From: Chromobacterium phragmitis
GTDB lineage: Bacteria > Pseudomonadota > Gammaproteobacteria > Burkholderiales > Chromobacteriaceae
Length of the DNA: 64,000 nt
Assembly (NCBI RefSeq): GCF_003325475.1
Contig: NZ_CP029495.1
Coordinates: forward strand, 4,092,001 to 4,156,000
Direction: 5' to 3'
Shown here: one piece after another, positions 25,731 through 34,442 of the stretch
Numbering within the stretch: the first letter of the stretch is position 1
Layout: each line of letters starts with the position of its first letter
Program-made: the position numbers and the translations under genes
The notes under the pieces: model-generated
What the model saw: only the letters and a program-made list of their open reading frames with translations
The model's database searches: none
Told to the model about the DNA's origin: nothing

Positions 25731-26834
25731 TTACGATAGGCAAGCATTGCGGCTCAGGCGGTTGTCGTCCTCACCCTTCTCCAGCGCCAGTTCTATCAGG
25801 TGCGAGATCAGGTCGGAATAGGATAGGCCAGCCGCCTGCCACAGCTTGGGGTACATGCTGATATTGGTGAAGCCGGGCAAGGTGTTCAGCTCGTTGATCA
25901 CCACCTCGCCTTCCGGCGTCAGGAATACGTCCACACGCGCCATGCCGCTGCATTCCAAGGCCAGGAAGGCCTCGACGGCGATGCGCCGGATGCGTTGGCA
26001 GGCTTCGTCCGGAATGTCCGCCGGCACCGCCACGCGGGCGCCGTCTTCGTTCAGATACTTAGTGTCATAGGCGTAGAACTCGTCGCTCAGCACGATCTCG
26101 CCGCAGCCGCTGGCCCGAGGATGTCCATTGCCCAGCACCGCGCACTCGATCTCCCGGCCGATCACCGCCTGCTCCACCAGCGCCTTGTGGTCGAAACGGA
26201 AGGCCTCGTCCAGCGCCGCGCGCAGGTCTTCCGCGCGCTTGACCTTGCTCACGCCCACGGAAGAACCCTGATTGGCCGGCTTGACGAACAGCGGCAGACC
26301 CAATTTCGCGACGATGGCGGACAGGTCAGCCTGCTCGGCCTTGGCTCGCGTCAGGCAGACCCATGGCGCCACCTTCAAGCCCGCGTCTCGCAGCAGACGC
26401 TTGGCCACATCCTTGTCCATGCACACGGCCGAACCCAGCACGCCGGCGCCGACAAAGGGGATATTGGCCATTTTCAGCAAGCCCTGCAACGAGCCATCCT
26501 CACCCAAGGTGCCGTGAACGATGGGAAACACCACGTCCACCGGCTGCAGCGGGCTGGCATTGGCCGCGTCCACCAGCTGGCGCGCCTTCTCGCCCGGCAC
26601 CAGAGCCAAGCCTTCGCCGGTTTCCCGAAGCGCGATGCGGGCAGGGTCATCCGCGTTCAGCAGGAAATCGGAAGGCTGGCCGGCATGCCATTGCCCCCGC
26701 TTGTCCACACCTATCAGCAGGGCCTCGAATTTATCTTTATCCAAGGCCTCCAGGATATTTCTGGCCGACTGCAGGGAAACTTCATGCTCGGACGACTGAC
26801 CGCCGAAAATCAAACCCACCCGTATCTTGCTCAT
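25731..26834 (-). CDS. ddl: D-alanine--D-alanine ligase
   Basis: A 367-aa ATP-grasp ligase making D-Ala-D-Ala for peptidoglycan. N-terminal GLIFGGQSSEHEVSLQSARN, the VFPIVHGTLGEDGSLQGLL motif, ATP-grasp residues FVKPANQGSSVGVSKV and the metal/active-site end MARVDVFLTPEGEVVINELNTLPGFT are all present. The length and SEHE...LQSA pattern fit the DdlA type rather than the shorter DdlB of the mur cluster. Start at 26834 (MSKIRVGL) matches the family; upstream in-frame codons do not. Free-standing; convergent with the cation exchanger. Confidence 0.96.
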   Translation of the reverse strand: MSKIRVGLIFGGQSSEHEVSLQSARNILEALDKDKFEALLIGVDKRGQWHAGQPSDFLLNADDPARIALRETGEGLALVPGEKARQLVDAANASPLQPVDVVFPIVHGTLGEDGSLQGLLKMANIPFVGAGVLGSAVCMDKDVAKRLLRDAGLKVAPWVCLTRAKAEQADLSAIVAKLGLPLFVKPANQGSSVGVSKVKRAEDLRAALDEAFRFDHKALVEQAVIGREIECAVLGNGHPRASGCGEIVLSDEFYAYDTKYLNEDGARVAVPADIPDEACQRIRRIAVEAFLALECSGMARVDVFLTPEGEVVINELNTLPGFTNISMYPKLWQAAGLSYSDLISHLIELALEKGEDDNRLSRNACLS

Positions 26835-26906
26835 GACCGCTCTCAGTGTGTGTAAGGCGAAGGCGGCATGATAATGCAACTTGCATCTCCTCGCCGCCCT
26901 AGCCGC

Positions 26907-28481
26907 TTATTCTTCTTCGGACAGCTCCTCGTCCGCGTCGTCCCCGCCTTCCAGCCGCAACTGCGCCGCCAACTGCTTGTTGTTGCGTATGCCCAGCTTG
27001 CGCAGCTTCTCCGCGCTAGTCACCAGATTGCCGCGGCCGCCGGTCAATTGCTTCATCGCGTCGGTAAACGTGTCGCGGCTGGTATCCAGCTGCTTGCCCA
27101 GCTTTTCCATGTTCGACACGAAACCGACGAACTTGTCGTACATCGCCCCGCCCTGGCGCGCGATTTCCTGCGCGTTCTGGTTCTGGTATTCATAGCGCCA
27201 GATGCTGGCGACGGTGCGCAGCGTGGCCAGCAGCGTGCTGGGGCCGACTATCATGATGCGGCGCTCGAAGGCCTCGTTGAACAGGCTCATATCGTGCTGC
27301 ACCGCCAGCAAATAAGCCGGCTCCACCGGGATGAACATGAACACGAAATCCAAGGTGTGCAGCTTGTACAAGTCCTGGTAGCGCTTCTCGGACAGCGTGC
27401 GGATATGCGCGCGGATGGCGGCGATGTGGCCTTTCAGTTCCGCTTCGCGCGCGGCGTCGTCCTCGGCCGCGGTATGGCGGACATAGGCGTTCAAGGACAC
27501 CTTGGAATCCACCACCAGCTGCTTGCCTTCCGGCAGGTCTATCACCACGTCCGGCTGGTAGCGCTTGATGCCGTCCTCGGTCTCCACCACGTCGGACACC
27601 TGCACTCGGTACTCGCGGTCCTTGGTGAGGCCGGAAGTCTCCAGCACCTTCTCCAGCACCATCTCGCCCCAGGTGCCCTGCGCCTTGCTGCTGGCGCCGG
27701 TCAGGGCGTTGGTCAACGCGACGGCGTCGTCGCCCAGCCGTGTATTCAGCTCCTGCAGGCGCTTGAGCTCGGTTTCCAGCGTCAGCCTCTCCTTGCTGTC
27801 CTTGTCGTAAGTGTCCTGCACTAGCTTGCCGAAATTCTGGATGCGCTCATGCAGCGGATTGAGCAGCGCGCCCAGGTTTTGCTGGTTCTGCTCGGTGAAG
27901 CGCTTGGATTTTTCTTCCAGGATGTCGCCGGCCAATGCCTTGAACTGATCGGACAGCGTCTGCCTCGCCTCCATCAGCAGGGCCAGCTTTTCCTGGCTCT
28001 GCTGACGCTCCTGCTGCAGCGTGGTGGCGAGCTCCTGCTCGCGCGCGCTCAAACGGACAATGTCCTGCCCCTGCTGCAGGCTGCGCGCTTCCAGCGCTTC
28101 CAGCACCCTGCCCTGCTCCTCGCGGGCCGCCAGCTGAGCGGCGATCTCTCGCAACTCCCGCTGCGCCGCGGCCAAGGCCTGCTCCCTGTCCTGCAGCTGC
28201 CTTTCCAGCTCTGGCACGCGCTGGGCGCGGGCCACGTAAGCGCCCAGCTGGGTCTGGCTGTCGGCCAGTTGCTGCGCTTGCGCCTGCTGCGCGCGCACGG
28301 CCTCCTGCTCGCGCGCCCTCGCCTCGTCCAGTTGCGGGCGCAAGGCCTCCAGTTGCGCCTGCATCGCGGCGGCCTGCTGTTTCAATGCCTCCCGTTCGCG
28401 CATGCCCTTGCTTCTCGCCGTCCAGGCGGCGGCGCCGCCGCCGATCAGCCCCAGCAACAAGCCTATGGCCAACATTTCCAT
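26907..28481 (-). CDS. rmuC: DNA recombination protein RmuC
   Basis: A 524-aa RmuC. One N-terminal TM (residues 4-20, LAIGLLLGLIGGGAAAW), a long Gln/Glu/Ala-rich coiled coil (about 25-210), then the conserved RmuC nuclease-like core (GAWGEM-type motif here TWGEMVLEKVLETSGL, YRVQVSDVVETEDGIKRYQPDVVIDLPEGKQLVVDSKVSLNAY). E. coli RmuC limits inversions at short inverted repeats. Lies 13 bases downstream of the AAA ATPase gene and ends with an acidic tail. Confidence 0.94.
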   Translation of the reverse strand: MEMLAIGLLLGLIGGGAAAWTARSKGMREREALKQQAAAMQAQLEALRPQLDEARAREQEAVRAQQAQAQQLADSQTQLGAYVARAQRVPELERQLQDREQALAAAQRELREIAAQLAAREEQGRVLEALEARSLQQGQDIVRLSAREQELATTLQQERQQSQEKLALLMEARQTLSDQFKALAGDILEEKSKRFTEQNQQNLGALLNPLHERIQNFGKLVQDTYDKDSKERLTLETELKRLQELNTRLGDDAVALTNALTGASSKAQGTWGEMVLEKVLETSGLTKDREYRVQVSDVVETEDGIKRYQPDVVIDLPEGKQLVVDSKVSLNAYVRHTAAEDDAAREAELKGHIAAIRAHIRTLSEKRYQDLYKLHTLDFVFMFIPVEPAYLLAVQHDMSLFNEAFERRIMIVGPSTLLATLRTVASIWRYEYQNQNAQEIARQGGAMYDKFVGFVSNMEKLGKQLDTSRDTFTDAMKQLTGGRGNLVTSAEKLRKLGIRNNKQLAAQLRLEGGDDADEELSEEE

Positions 28482-28494
28482 TCCCGATATCCCT

Positions 28495-29061
28495 TCATCG
28501 CCGGCGGCGCCAAGCGCTCATCCAGCTCATCACAAAATCCGCCCGCTGCATGACTGTGCCTCGCGGCACTTCCTGCAATCGGTATCCCAGTCTGGCGTAA
28601 ACGCGCTCCATCGCTTCGCAGGTGCGCTCCGCCTCTTCCAGCGTTTGCCGGCGCTCGCGATCCTGGACGAATATTTCAGGCCATGGCCTAAGCAGGAAGA
28701 CCTGGTCGTAGCGAAACACCTTGGCAGCGCTCTCCAGGTGCGCAGGCACCGGCAGGCCGCACAGTTCGAGATAGGCGATGACATCAGGGATGCCGCGATC
28801 AAAGAAAACCGGCCCCTCGCTCGCCTCCGCCATCCGGTGATTGCGCATGTCCCAACCCAGCATCTGGTCGGCAAAAGCGCGCCTGTCCATCCAGGGCAGC
28901 GCCGGCCCGCCTATCCGTTCCTGATCTTGAATGACGGCGCGCCCCGCCTCTTCCAATACGGACCAGCCTCGGCCCCGCAAGGTTTCCAGCAGCGAGGTTT
29001 TGCCGGCCCCGGGCCCGCCGGTCAGAACCAGGCGCGCTTGGCTTTCACCCCTCTGCGCCAT
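28495..29061 (-). CDS. Small AAA-type ATPase (AAA_28/NadR-like kinase fold)
   Basis: A 188-aa P-loop protein: Walker A TGGPGAGKT (about residues 11-19), then VLEEAGRAVI, MDRRAF, GPVFFDRGIPDVIAYLELCGLP and RPWPEIFVQDRERRQT, the pattern of AAA_28 predicted ATPases. ATG at 29061 overlaps the recJ stop (TGATG), so it is translated with recJ. A longer frame starting at 29115 lies within recJ. Function in this family is not established; nucleotide or nucleoside phosphorylation is a guess from the fold. Confidence 0.82.
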   Translation of the reverse strand: MAQRGESQARLVLTGGPGAGKTSLLETLRGRGWSVLEEAGRAVIQDQERIGGPALPWMDRRAFADQMLGWDMRNHRMAEASEGPVFFDRGIPDVIAYLELCGLPVPAHLESAAKVFRYDQVFLLRPWPEIFVQDRERRQTLEEAERTCEAMERVYARLGYRLQEVPRGTVMQRADFVMSWMSAWRRRR

Positions 29062-30749
29062 CAGCAAGCGGTCCAATGCTGCAAATACACCTGCAGCTCC
29101 TTGCGGCCCTGCCATTCATTGGCGATCAGCTGATACACCGCCTGGATGCGGTCCGGCAGCCAGTCGGCGTGGTTGAACAGCATGGCGTCGAACTCGCAGC
29201 CGTCGCGCGCCAGCCTCAGCTTCAAGTGTTTGTCGCCCACCAGCTTCTGGTTCACCACGATGAAGGGATCGTGGAAGTACGGCACCGGGAAGCCCTGCCC
29301 CCATACCTCGGCCGCCAGCGTCTCGGCCAACTGCAGATTGACGTCCCGCGCCGGGAGGCTGCCGTCGGTCTCTATGGTGCGGGTCAGCTGTTTTTCGTCC
29401 AGCAGCTCGCGCGCCACCGCCTCGAAGGCTTGCTGAAACTCGCCGAAACGACGCTCGTCCAGGCTCAGCCCGGCCGCCATCGCATGGCCGCCGAACTTGA
29501 GGATCAGTCCCGGATGGCGCTTGTAGACCAAATCCAGCGCGTCGCGCAGATGGAAGCCGGGGATGGAGCGGCCGGAGCCCTTGATTTCGCCCTCGTCGCC
29601 GGGCGCGAACACGATGGACGGCCGGTGGAAGCGTTCCTTCAGCCGGGAGGCCACGATCCCCACCACCCCCTGGTGCCAGTCGTCACGGTACAGGCTGAGC
29701 GTGTAGCGGTTGTCGGCGTCTATGCCGGACAGCGCCGCCAGCGCTTCGTCCTGCATGCCGGCCTCGATGCCTCGCCGCTCGCGGTTGAGCTTGTCCAATT
29801 CCTGCGCCAGCCGCATCGCCTGCTCTTCATTGCTCGCCAATAGGCAGGCGATGCCCAGGCTCATGTCGTCCAGCCGGCCGGCGGCATTCAGCCGCGGGCC
29901 CAGGGTAAAGCCTAGATCGAAGGTATTGGCCTTGTAGTGGGCGCGGCCCGCCACGCGGAACAAGGCGGCGATGCCCGGCGCCATCTTGCCGGCGCGCATG
30001 CGCTTGAGGCCGTTTTCCACCAAGGTGCGGTTGTTGCGGTCCAACCGCACCACGTCGGCCACCGTGCCCAGCGCCACCAAGTCGAGCAGCACGCCCAGAT
30101 TGGGTTGGGTTTGTTCGTCGAACGCGCCGCGCCGGCGCATTTCCGCCCGCAACGCCATCAGCACGTAGAACATCACGCCGACGCCAGCCAGGTTCTTGGA
30201 CGGAAACTCGCAGCCCGGCTGGTTGGGGTTGACGATCAGCGCGTCAGGCAGCGCGTCGCCAGGCAAGTGGTGATCGGTCACCAGCACCTCGATGCCAAGC
30301 GCCTTGGCTGCTTCCACGCCCGCCACGCTGGCGATGCCGTTGTCGACGGTGACGATGATGTCAGGCCGCTTTTGCGCCGCGAGCTCGACGATTTCCGGCG
30401 TCAGGCCGTAGCCGTATTCGAAGCGGTTGGGCACGATGAAGCTGATGCGCGCGCCCAGCATGGAGAGCCCTTTGACCGCCACCGCGCAAGCAGTGGCGCC
30501 GTCAGCGTCGTAGTCGGCCACCACCAGCAAGCGCTTGTCGGCGGCGATGGCGTCGGCCAATTTGCTGGCCATCGCCTCGGCGTTCTTCAGATTTTGATAA
30601 GGGAGCAGCCCTTTCAGGCCGTAATCCAGCTCCTGGCTGTCCAAGATGCCGCGGGCGGCGTACAGCCGCGCCTGCAGCGGAGTCAGCCCTTGGCCAAGCA
30701 GCTTGTGCTGCAGTTCGGCGGGCACTTCTCGAGTGACGATTTGCGACAT
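29061..30749 (-). CDS. recJ: Single-stranded-DNA exonuclease RecJ
   Basis: A 562-aa RecJ, the 5'-3' ssDNA exonuclease of RecF recombination and mismatch repair. DHH-family motifs: VVADYDADGATA (motif I, about residues 75-86), VTVDNG (II), VLVTDHHLPGDALPDA (III), VALGTVADVV (IV), and the DHHA1 end GSGRSIPGFHLRDAL and KFGGHAMAAG. Start ATG at 30749 follows AGAAGA; a longer open frame upstream lies in the preceding gene. Eight bases separate it from the RpfE-like gene, as in other betaproteobacteria. Confidence 0.96.
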   Translation of the reverse strand: MSQIVTREVPAELQHKLLGQGLTPLQARLYAARGILDSQELDYGLKGLLPYQNLKNAEAMASKLADAIAADKRLLVVADYDADGATACAVAVKGLSMLGARISFIVPNRFEYGYGLTPEIVELAAQKRPDIIVTVDNGIASVAGVEAAKALGIEVLVTDHHLPGDALPDALIVNPNQPGCEFPSKNLAGVGVMFYVLMALRAEMRRRGAFDEQTQPNLGVLLDLVALGTVADVVRLDRNNRTLVENGLKRMRAGKMAPGIAALFRVAGRAHYKANTFDLGFTLGPRLNAAGRLDDMSLGIACLLASNEEQAMRLAQELDKLNRERRGIEAGMQDEALAALSGIDADNRYTLSLYRDDWHQGVVGIVASRLKERFHRPSIVFAPGDEGEIKGSGRSIPGFHLRDALDLVYKRHPGLILKFGGHAMAAGLSLDERRFGEFQQAFEAVARELLDEKQLTRTIETDGSLPARDVNLQLAETLAAEVWGQGFPVPYFHDPFIVVNQKLVGDKHLKLRLARDGCEFDAMLFNHADWLPDRIQAVYQLIANEWQGRKELQVYLQHWTAC

Positions 30750-30757
30750 ATCTTCTT

Positions 30758-31756
30758 CTAGTACAGCGCCGCCAGCGGCAGCGCGCGTTTCCAGAATCGC
30801 CACAAATCGGACGGCTTGAGCGTCAGCTCGAAACCGGCCGGCCCGGTGGCGATCAGCGTCAGTTGTTCCAACTTGCGCTGGCGCAGCGCGGACAGCATGG
30901 GAGCGAACCAGTCGCGCTCCAGCCGCTCCAGCCCTTCTCGCCAGCCCCAGGCGTCGCGGTATTGCGCGGCCGCCTGCAGCGTGTCCAGCGCCAGCAAGGC
31001 GTCCTCGCCGGCCTCCAGCCCATCGAAAGCGTACGGCGCGGCATCGGTTTGCATGCCGGTGAGCCGGGCCAGCGGCAGCAGCGTCTCGTCGTCGGCCAGC
31101 AGCCTTGGGGCCGGAGCGCGCCATGCGCCGGGGTCTCCTTCGCCCCACAACCATACGCTGTTGATCGCAAGATCGCCGCGCAGCTCGCGATCGTCATTCA
31201 GCGGCTGGGTGTAGAGCAGCATCTGCAGCTCGTTCAGCATCCGGCTCCAGGCCAGCCCGTCTTCGCCTTGCGGCAAATGGCGATTGATATCCTCCCCGAC
31301 CACGTCCCACAGCGGCGTGAAGCGAGCGCGCAGCGGCTTATTCGAATGCAGCAGCCAGCGGCCGGGCTGCGTTGGGTGGAAAGTGAGGCCATCCTCGCCG
31401 AAATGCTCGTTCAATGCAGCGGTCAACCCAGCGGCTTCGTCGCCGCTCACCGTCATCACGCCCACGTCTGCCAATAGCGCGCGGTCGCGGTCCACCCGCA
31501 GGTGCACAGGGTCTGCGAACAGCCAATCGCCGCCGGCCGCATCCAGCCCGGCGGCTGCGGCGGCCAATCTGGCCAGGCCGGCAGGCGGAGCGCCCCACAA
31601 CCGGCCCAAGCATTCCGCATGGCTCCGCTCGCGGCGCGCCAGCGCGCCTTTGCCCAAAAACTGTTGCAGCGACGGCACACTCAGATCTTTGCAAACTTCC
31701 GCTCCATCATGGGCGTCCAGCCAGCTCAAACCAGGTAACAACAGGATTAATTTCAT
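30758..31756 (-). CDS. RpfE-like phosphoglycerate-mutase-fold protein
   Basis: About 332 aa. Opens MKLILLLPGLSWLDAHDG and has no hydrolase or kinase motif; the alternating pattern (LFADPVHLRVDRDRALLAD, LNELQMLLYTQPLNDDRE, INSVWLWGEGD) is that of the RpfE / cofactor-independent phosphoglycerate mutase-related proteins found next to recJ in Xanthomonas and betaproteobacteria. The metal-binding residues of true iPGM are not visible, so catalysis is doubtful. Start ATG at 31756. First gene of the chain RpfE-like, recJ, AAA ATPase, rmuC. Confidence 0.7.
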   Translation of the reverse strand: MKLILLLPGLSWLDAHDGAEVCKDLSVPSLQQFLGKGALARRERSHAECLGRLWGAPPAGLARLAAAAAGLDAAGGDWLFADPVHLRVDRDRALLADVGVMTVSGDEAAGLTAALNEHFGEDGLTFHPTQPGRWLLHSNKPLRARFTPLWDVVGEDINRHLPQGEDGLAWSRMLNELQMLLYTQPLNDDRELRGDLAINSVWLWGEGDPGAWRAPAPRLLADDETLLPLARLTGMQTDAAPYAFDGLEAGEDALLALDTLQAAAQYRDAWGWREGLERLERDWFAPMLSALRQRKLEQLTLIATGPAGFELTLKPSDLWRFWKRALPLAALY

Positions 31757-31955
31757 TTTTTTGCCAGATGAATTGCAATTGGCGGGCATTTTGGCCGCTG
31801 GTCATTTGGCGCGCGGGACATTCTGCGGCACACTGAACCTTTTTGCCGGAACTATCTCGCGGCTTGCCGACCAAACATGAATTTGGCGCATGCCCGCGCC
31901 GGAATCGGGTCAAGATTATTTTTGAATAGGCAGGCCTCGCCTGCCCGGAAGAGTG

Positions 31956-33290
31956 ATGGATTATCGCAAACTGATACGCATCCCGCAAAAGTGCGCCGAC
32001 AAGCTGCTCAACCACCACATGAGCTGGCTGGGCGTCGCCGCCTGCCTCCCCCTGCTGGGCACCGCCACGGCCTTTGCCGTGGCCAACGGAGCCAAGGAAA
32101 CGCAGCCGGAACAAATACTGCAGCAACAAGTGGTGGAGCGACTGGCTCTGCCTGAATTCCGCTTCGCCGAAAGCCAGACCCGCTACTGGCGCGATGAAGC
32201 CGTCAAGCGCGGCGACACCATCGCGCGCGTGCTGAACCGCCTGGGCGTCCGCGACAACGAAGCTCGCGCGTTCCTGTATACCAGCCCCTTGGCCAAGAAC
32301 CTGCTCAAGCTGAAGGTAGGCGCCACGCTGACCGTGCAGACCAATGATGCCGGCGACCTGTTCGGCTTGCGCTTCCTGCAAGACGACGACAACGGCGAGC
32401 AGGTGCTGGTCGCGCTGGAAAAACGCGACGGGCAATGGCAAGCCAGCGCCGATCCGGTGGCGGCGGAAAGCGTGGAAACCGTGCGTTCCATCACGCTGAA
32501 GCGCGGCGCCGCGGCAGAGCTGGCCGCCGCCCGCGTGCCGGCCGATATCCGCAACCAGCTGGCCGAAGTGTTCTCCGACCAGTTCGAGCTGTCCAGCCTG
32601 AAACCGGGCGACCGCATCAATCTGGTGTACGAAACCATGGTTTACTCCGGCGCGCCCATTGCCAGCGGCAATCTGCTGGCGGTTTCCATTCTGCGCGGCG
32701 GACAGCTGCACCAGGCCTTCTACTTCGCCCATGACAGCGAAAGCGGCGCGTATTACGACGCAGCCGGCAAACCAATCAAAAAAGGCTTCAGCCGCCAGCC
32801 AGTGGCCAGCGCGCGAATCAGCTCCGGCTTCGGCCTGCGCATGCACCCGATACTGCGCTCGCTGCGCATGCACTCCGGCATAGATTACGCGGCCAGCTCT
32901 GGAACGCCCATCGTCGCCCCGGCGGACGGCGAGCTGGTGAAGGTGGCCCGAGAAAGCGGCTACGGCAACGTGGTGATGATACGCCACAACGGCAAGCTCA
33001 CCACGCTGTACGCGCACATGAGCGCATTCGGCAAGGGCATCAAGCCTGGCGGCAAGGTCAAGGCGGGCGATGTCATAGGCTATGTCGGCAGCACCGGCCG
33101 CTCCACCGGCGCGCACCTGCATTTTGAGGTTAGAATCAACGATCAGCCGGTGGACCCGGCGACCAACGCCCTGCCCACGCCGGGCCTGAGCCGGACCCAG
33201 CTCGCGCAGTTCGACGCCAAAAAACAGGTGTTGAGCGCCCGCCTGGACCTGCTGCAGAGCATCCCGGTCAACGTTGCACTGATGGATTGA
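31956..33290 (+). CDS. M23 peptidoglycan endopeptidase (MepM-like)
   Basis: A 444-aa murein hydrolase. N-terminal membrane anchor (about residues 22-43), an OapA/LysM-like region (DTIARVLNRLGVRDNEARAFLYTS), and a C-terminal LytM domain with intact zinc residues: GLRMHPILRSLRMHSGIDYAA (His and Asp) and HLHFEVRIN. Such enzymes cut D-Ala-mDAP crosslinks to let the wall expand. ATG at 31956 is chosen over an adjacent GTG at 31953. The stop overlaps the anmK start, coupling cell-wall cleavage with muropeptide recycling. Confidence 0.93.
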   Translation: MDYRKLIRIPQKCADKLLNHHMSWLGVAACLPLLGTATAFAVANGAKETQPEQILQQQVVERLALPEFRFAESQTRYWRDEAVKRGDTIARVLNRLGVRDNEARAFLYTSPLAKNLLKLKVGATLTVQTNDAGDLFGLRFLQDDDNGEQVLVALEKRDGQWQASADPVAAESVETVRSITLKRGAAAELAAARVPADIRNQLAEVFSDQFELSSLKPGDRINLVYETMVYSGAPIASGNLLAVSILRGGQLHQAFYFAHDSESGAYYDAAGKPIKKGFSRQPVASARISSGFGLRMHPILRSLRMHSGIDYAASSGTPIVAPADGELVKVARESGYGNVVMIRHNGKLTTLYAHMSAFGKGIKPGGKVKAGDVIGYVGSTGRSTGAHLHFEVRINDQPVDPATNALPTPGLSRTQLAQFDAKKQVLSARLDLLQSIPVNVALMD

Positions 33291-34393
33291 TGACCGACCT
33301 TTACATTGGAATGATGTCCGGAACCAGCCTGGACGGCGTGGACGCCGTGCTGGTGCGTTTCGACGAAACGGGCCGGCCCGCATTGCTGGCCGACCACGTG
33401 CTGCCCTATCCCGCCGCGATCAAGCAAGCCGTGCTGGCGCTGCAGCCGCGCGGCCATGACGAATTGCATCGCAGCCAGACGCTGGCCAATCAGCTGGCCG
33501 ACATCTACGCCCAGACGGTTCAACAGCTTTTGGCCAAGGCCGGACGCGCTCCCGGCGACATCCGCGCCATCGCCTGCCATGGCCAGACCGTGCGCCACGC
33601 GCCGCACCACGGCTACACCATTCAACTGGGCAATATGTCCAGGCTGGCGGAGCTGGCCGGCATCGACGTGATCGCCGACTTCCGCAGCCGCGACGTGGCG
33701 GCCGGCGGCCATGGCGCGCCGCTGGTGCCCGCTTTCCAGCAGGGGGCGTTCTCCTCCGTTGACGAAAAGCGCGTGATCCTGAACATCGGCGGCATCAGCA
33801 ACCTCGCCCGGCTGCACGCCGGCGCGGCCGCCATCGGCTTCGACTGCGGCCCGGGCAATATGCTGATGGACGCCTGGTGCCTGCGCCACACCGGCCAGCC
33901 CTACGACGACGATGGCTGCTGGGCGGCCGGCGGCGCGGTCCATGCGCCGCTGCTGGCTGCGCTGCTGGCGGAACCCTATTTGACGCAGCCGCCGCCCAAG
34001 AGCACCGGCCGCGACTTGTTCGACGACGCGTGGCTGGCGGACAAGCTCAACGCACTGTCGGCCCAACCTAGCCCGCAAGACGTACAGGCCACCTTGCTGG
34101 CCTTCAGCGCCCGCAGCATCGCCGACGCCATCCTGGAGCACTGCCGCGGCAACCAGGCGGTTTACGTCTGCGGCGGCGGCGCCCGCAACGGCGCGCTGCT
34201 GGCAGAAATCGCCCGCCTGCTGCCCGGGCAGCGGCTGGAAGCGATAGAAGCCCTTGGGCTGCCCGCGCAACTGATAGAAGCCATCGCCTTCGCTTGGCTA
34301 GGATGGCGCTTCGACCGCCGCCAAGCCGGCAACCTGCCCGCCGTCACCGGCGCGCAAGGGCCACGCGTCTTGGGCGCGCTGTATCCGCGGTAA
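33290..34393 (+). CDS. anmK: Anhydro-N-acetylmuramic acid kinase
   Basis: A 367-aa AnmK, which opens and phosphorylates 1,6-anhydro-MurNAc to MurNAc-6-phosphate during wall recycling. Signature GMMSGTSLDGVDAVLV at the N-terminus, ACHGQTVRH, VADFRSRDVAAGGHGAPLVP and NIGGISN. The ATG at 33290 overlaps the upstream TGA by one base. The gene pair M23 peptidase-anmK is a coherent peptidoglycan turnover unit. Confidence 0.96.
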   Translation: MTDLYIGMMSGTSLDGVDAVLVRFDETGRPALLADHVLPYPAAIKQAVLALQPRGHDELHRSQTLANQLADIYAQTVQQLLAKAGRAPGDIRAIACHGQTVRHAPHHGYTIQLGNMSRLAELAGIDVIADFRSRDVAAGGHGAPLVPAFQQGAFSSVDEKRVILNIGGISNLARLHAGAAAIGFDCGPGNMLMDAWCLRHTGQPYDDDGCWAAGGAVHAPLLAALLAEPYLTQPPPKSTGRDLFDDAWLADKLNALSAQPSPQDVQATLLAFSARSIADAILEHCRGNQAVYVCGGGARNGALLAEIARLLPGQRLEAIEALGLPAQLIEAIAFAWLGWRFDRRQAGNLPAVTGAQGPRVLGALYPR

Positions 34394-34442
34394 GGTGAAA
34401 AGCTTCGCATCAGGCTATAATCAGCAGCTGTCATAGCCAATT

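Noticed and set aside
31707..33383. A 558-codon minus-strand frame opposite the M23 peptidase
   Set aside because: Shadow frame; the plus strand encodes a complete, motif-bearing peptidase.
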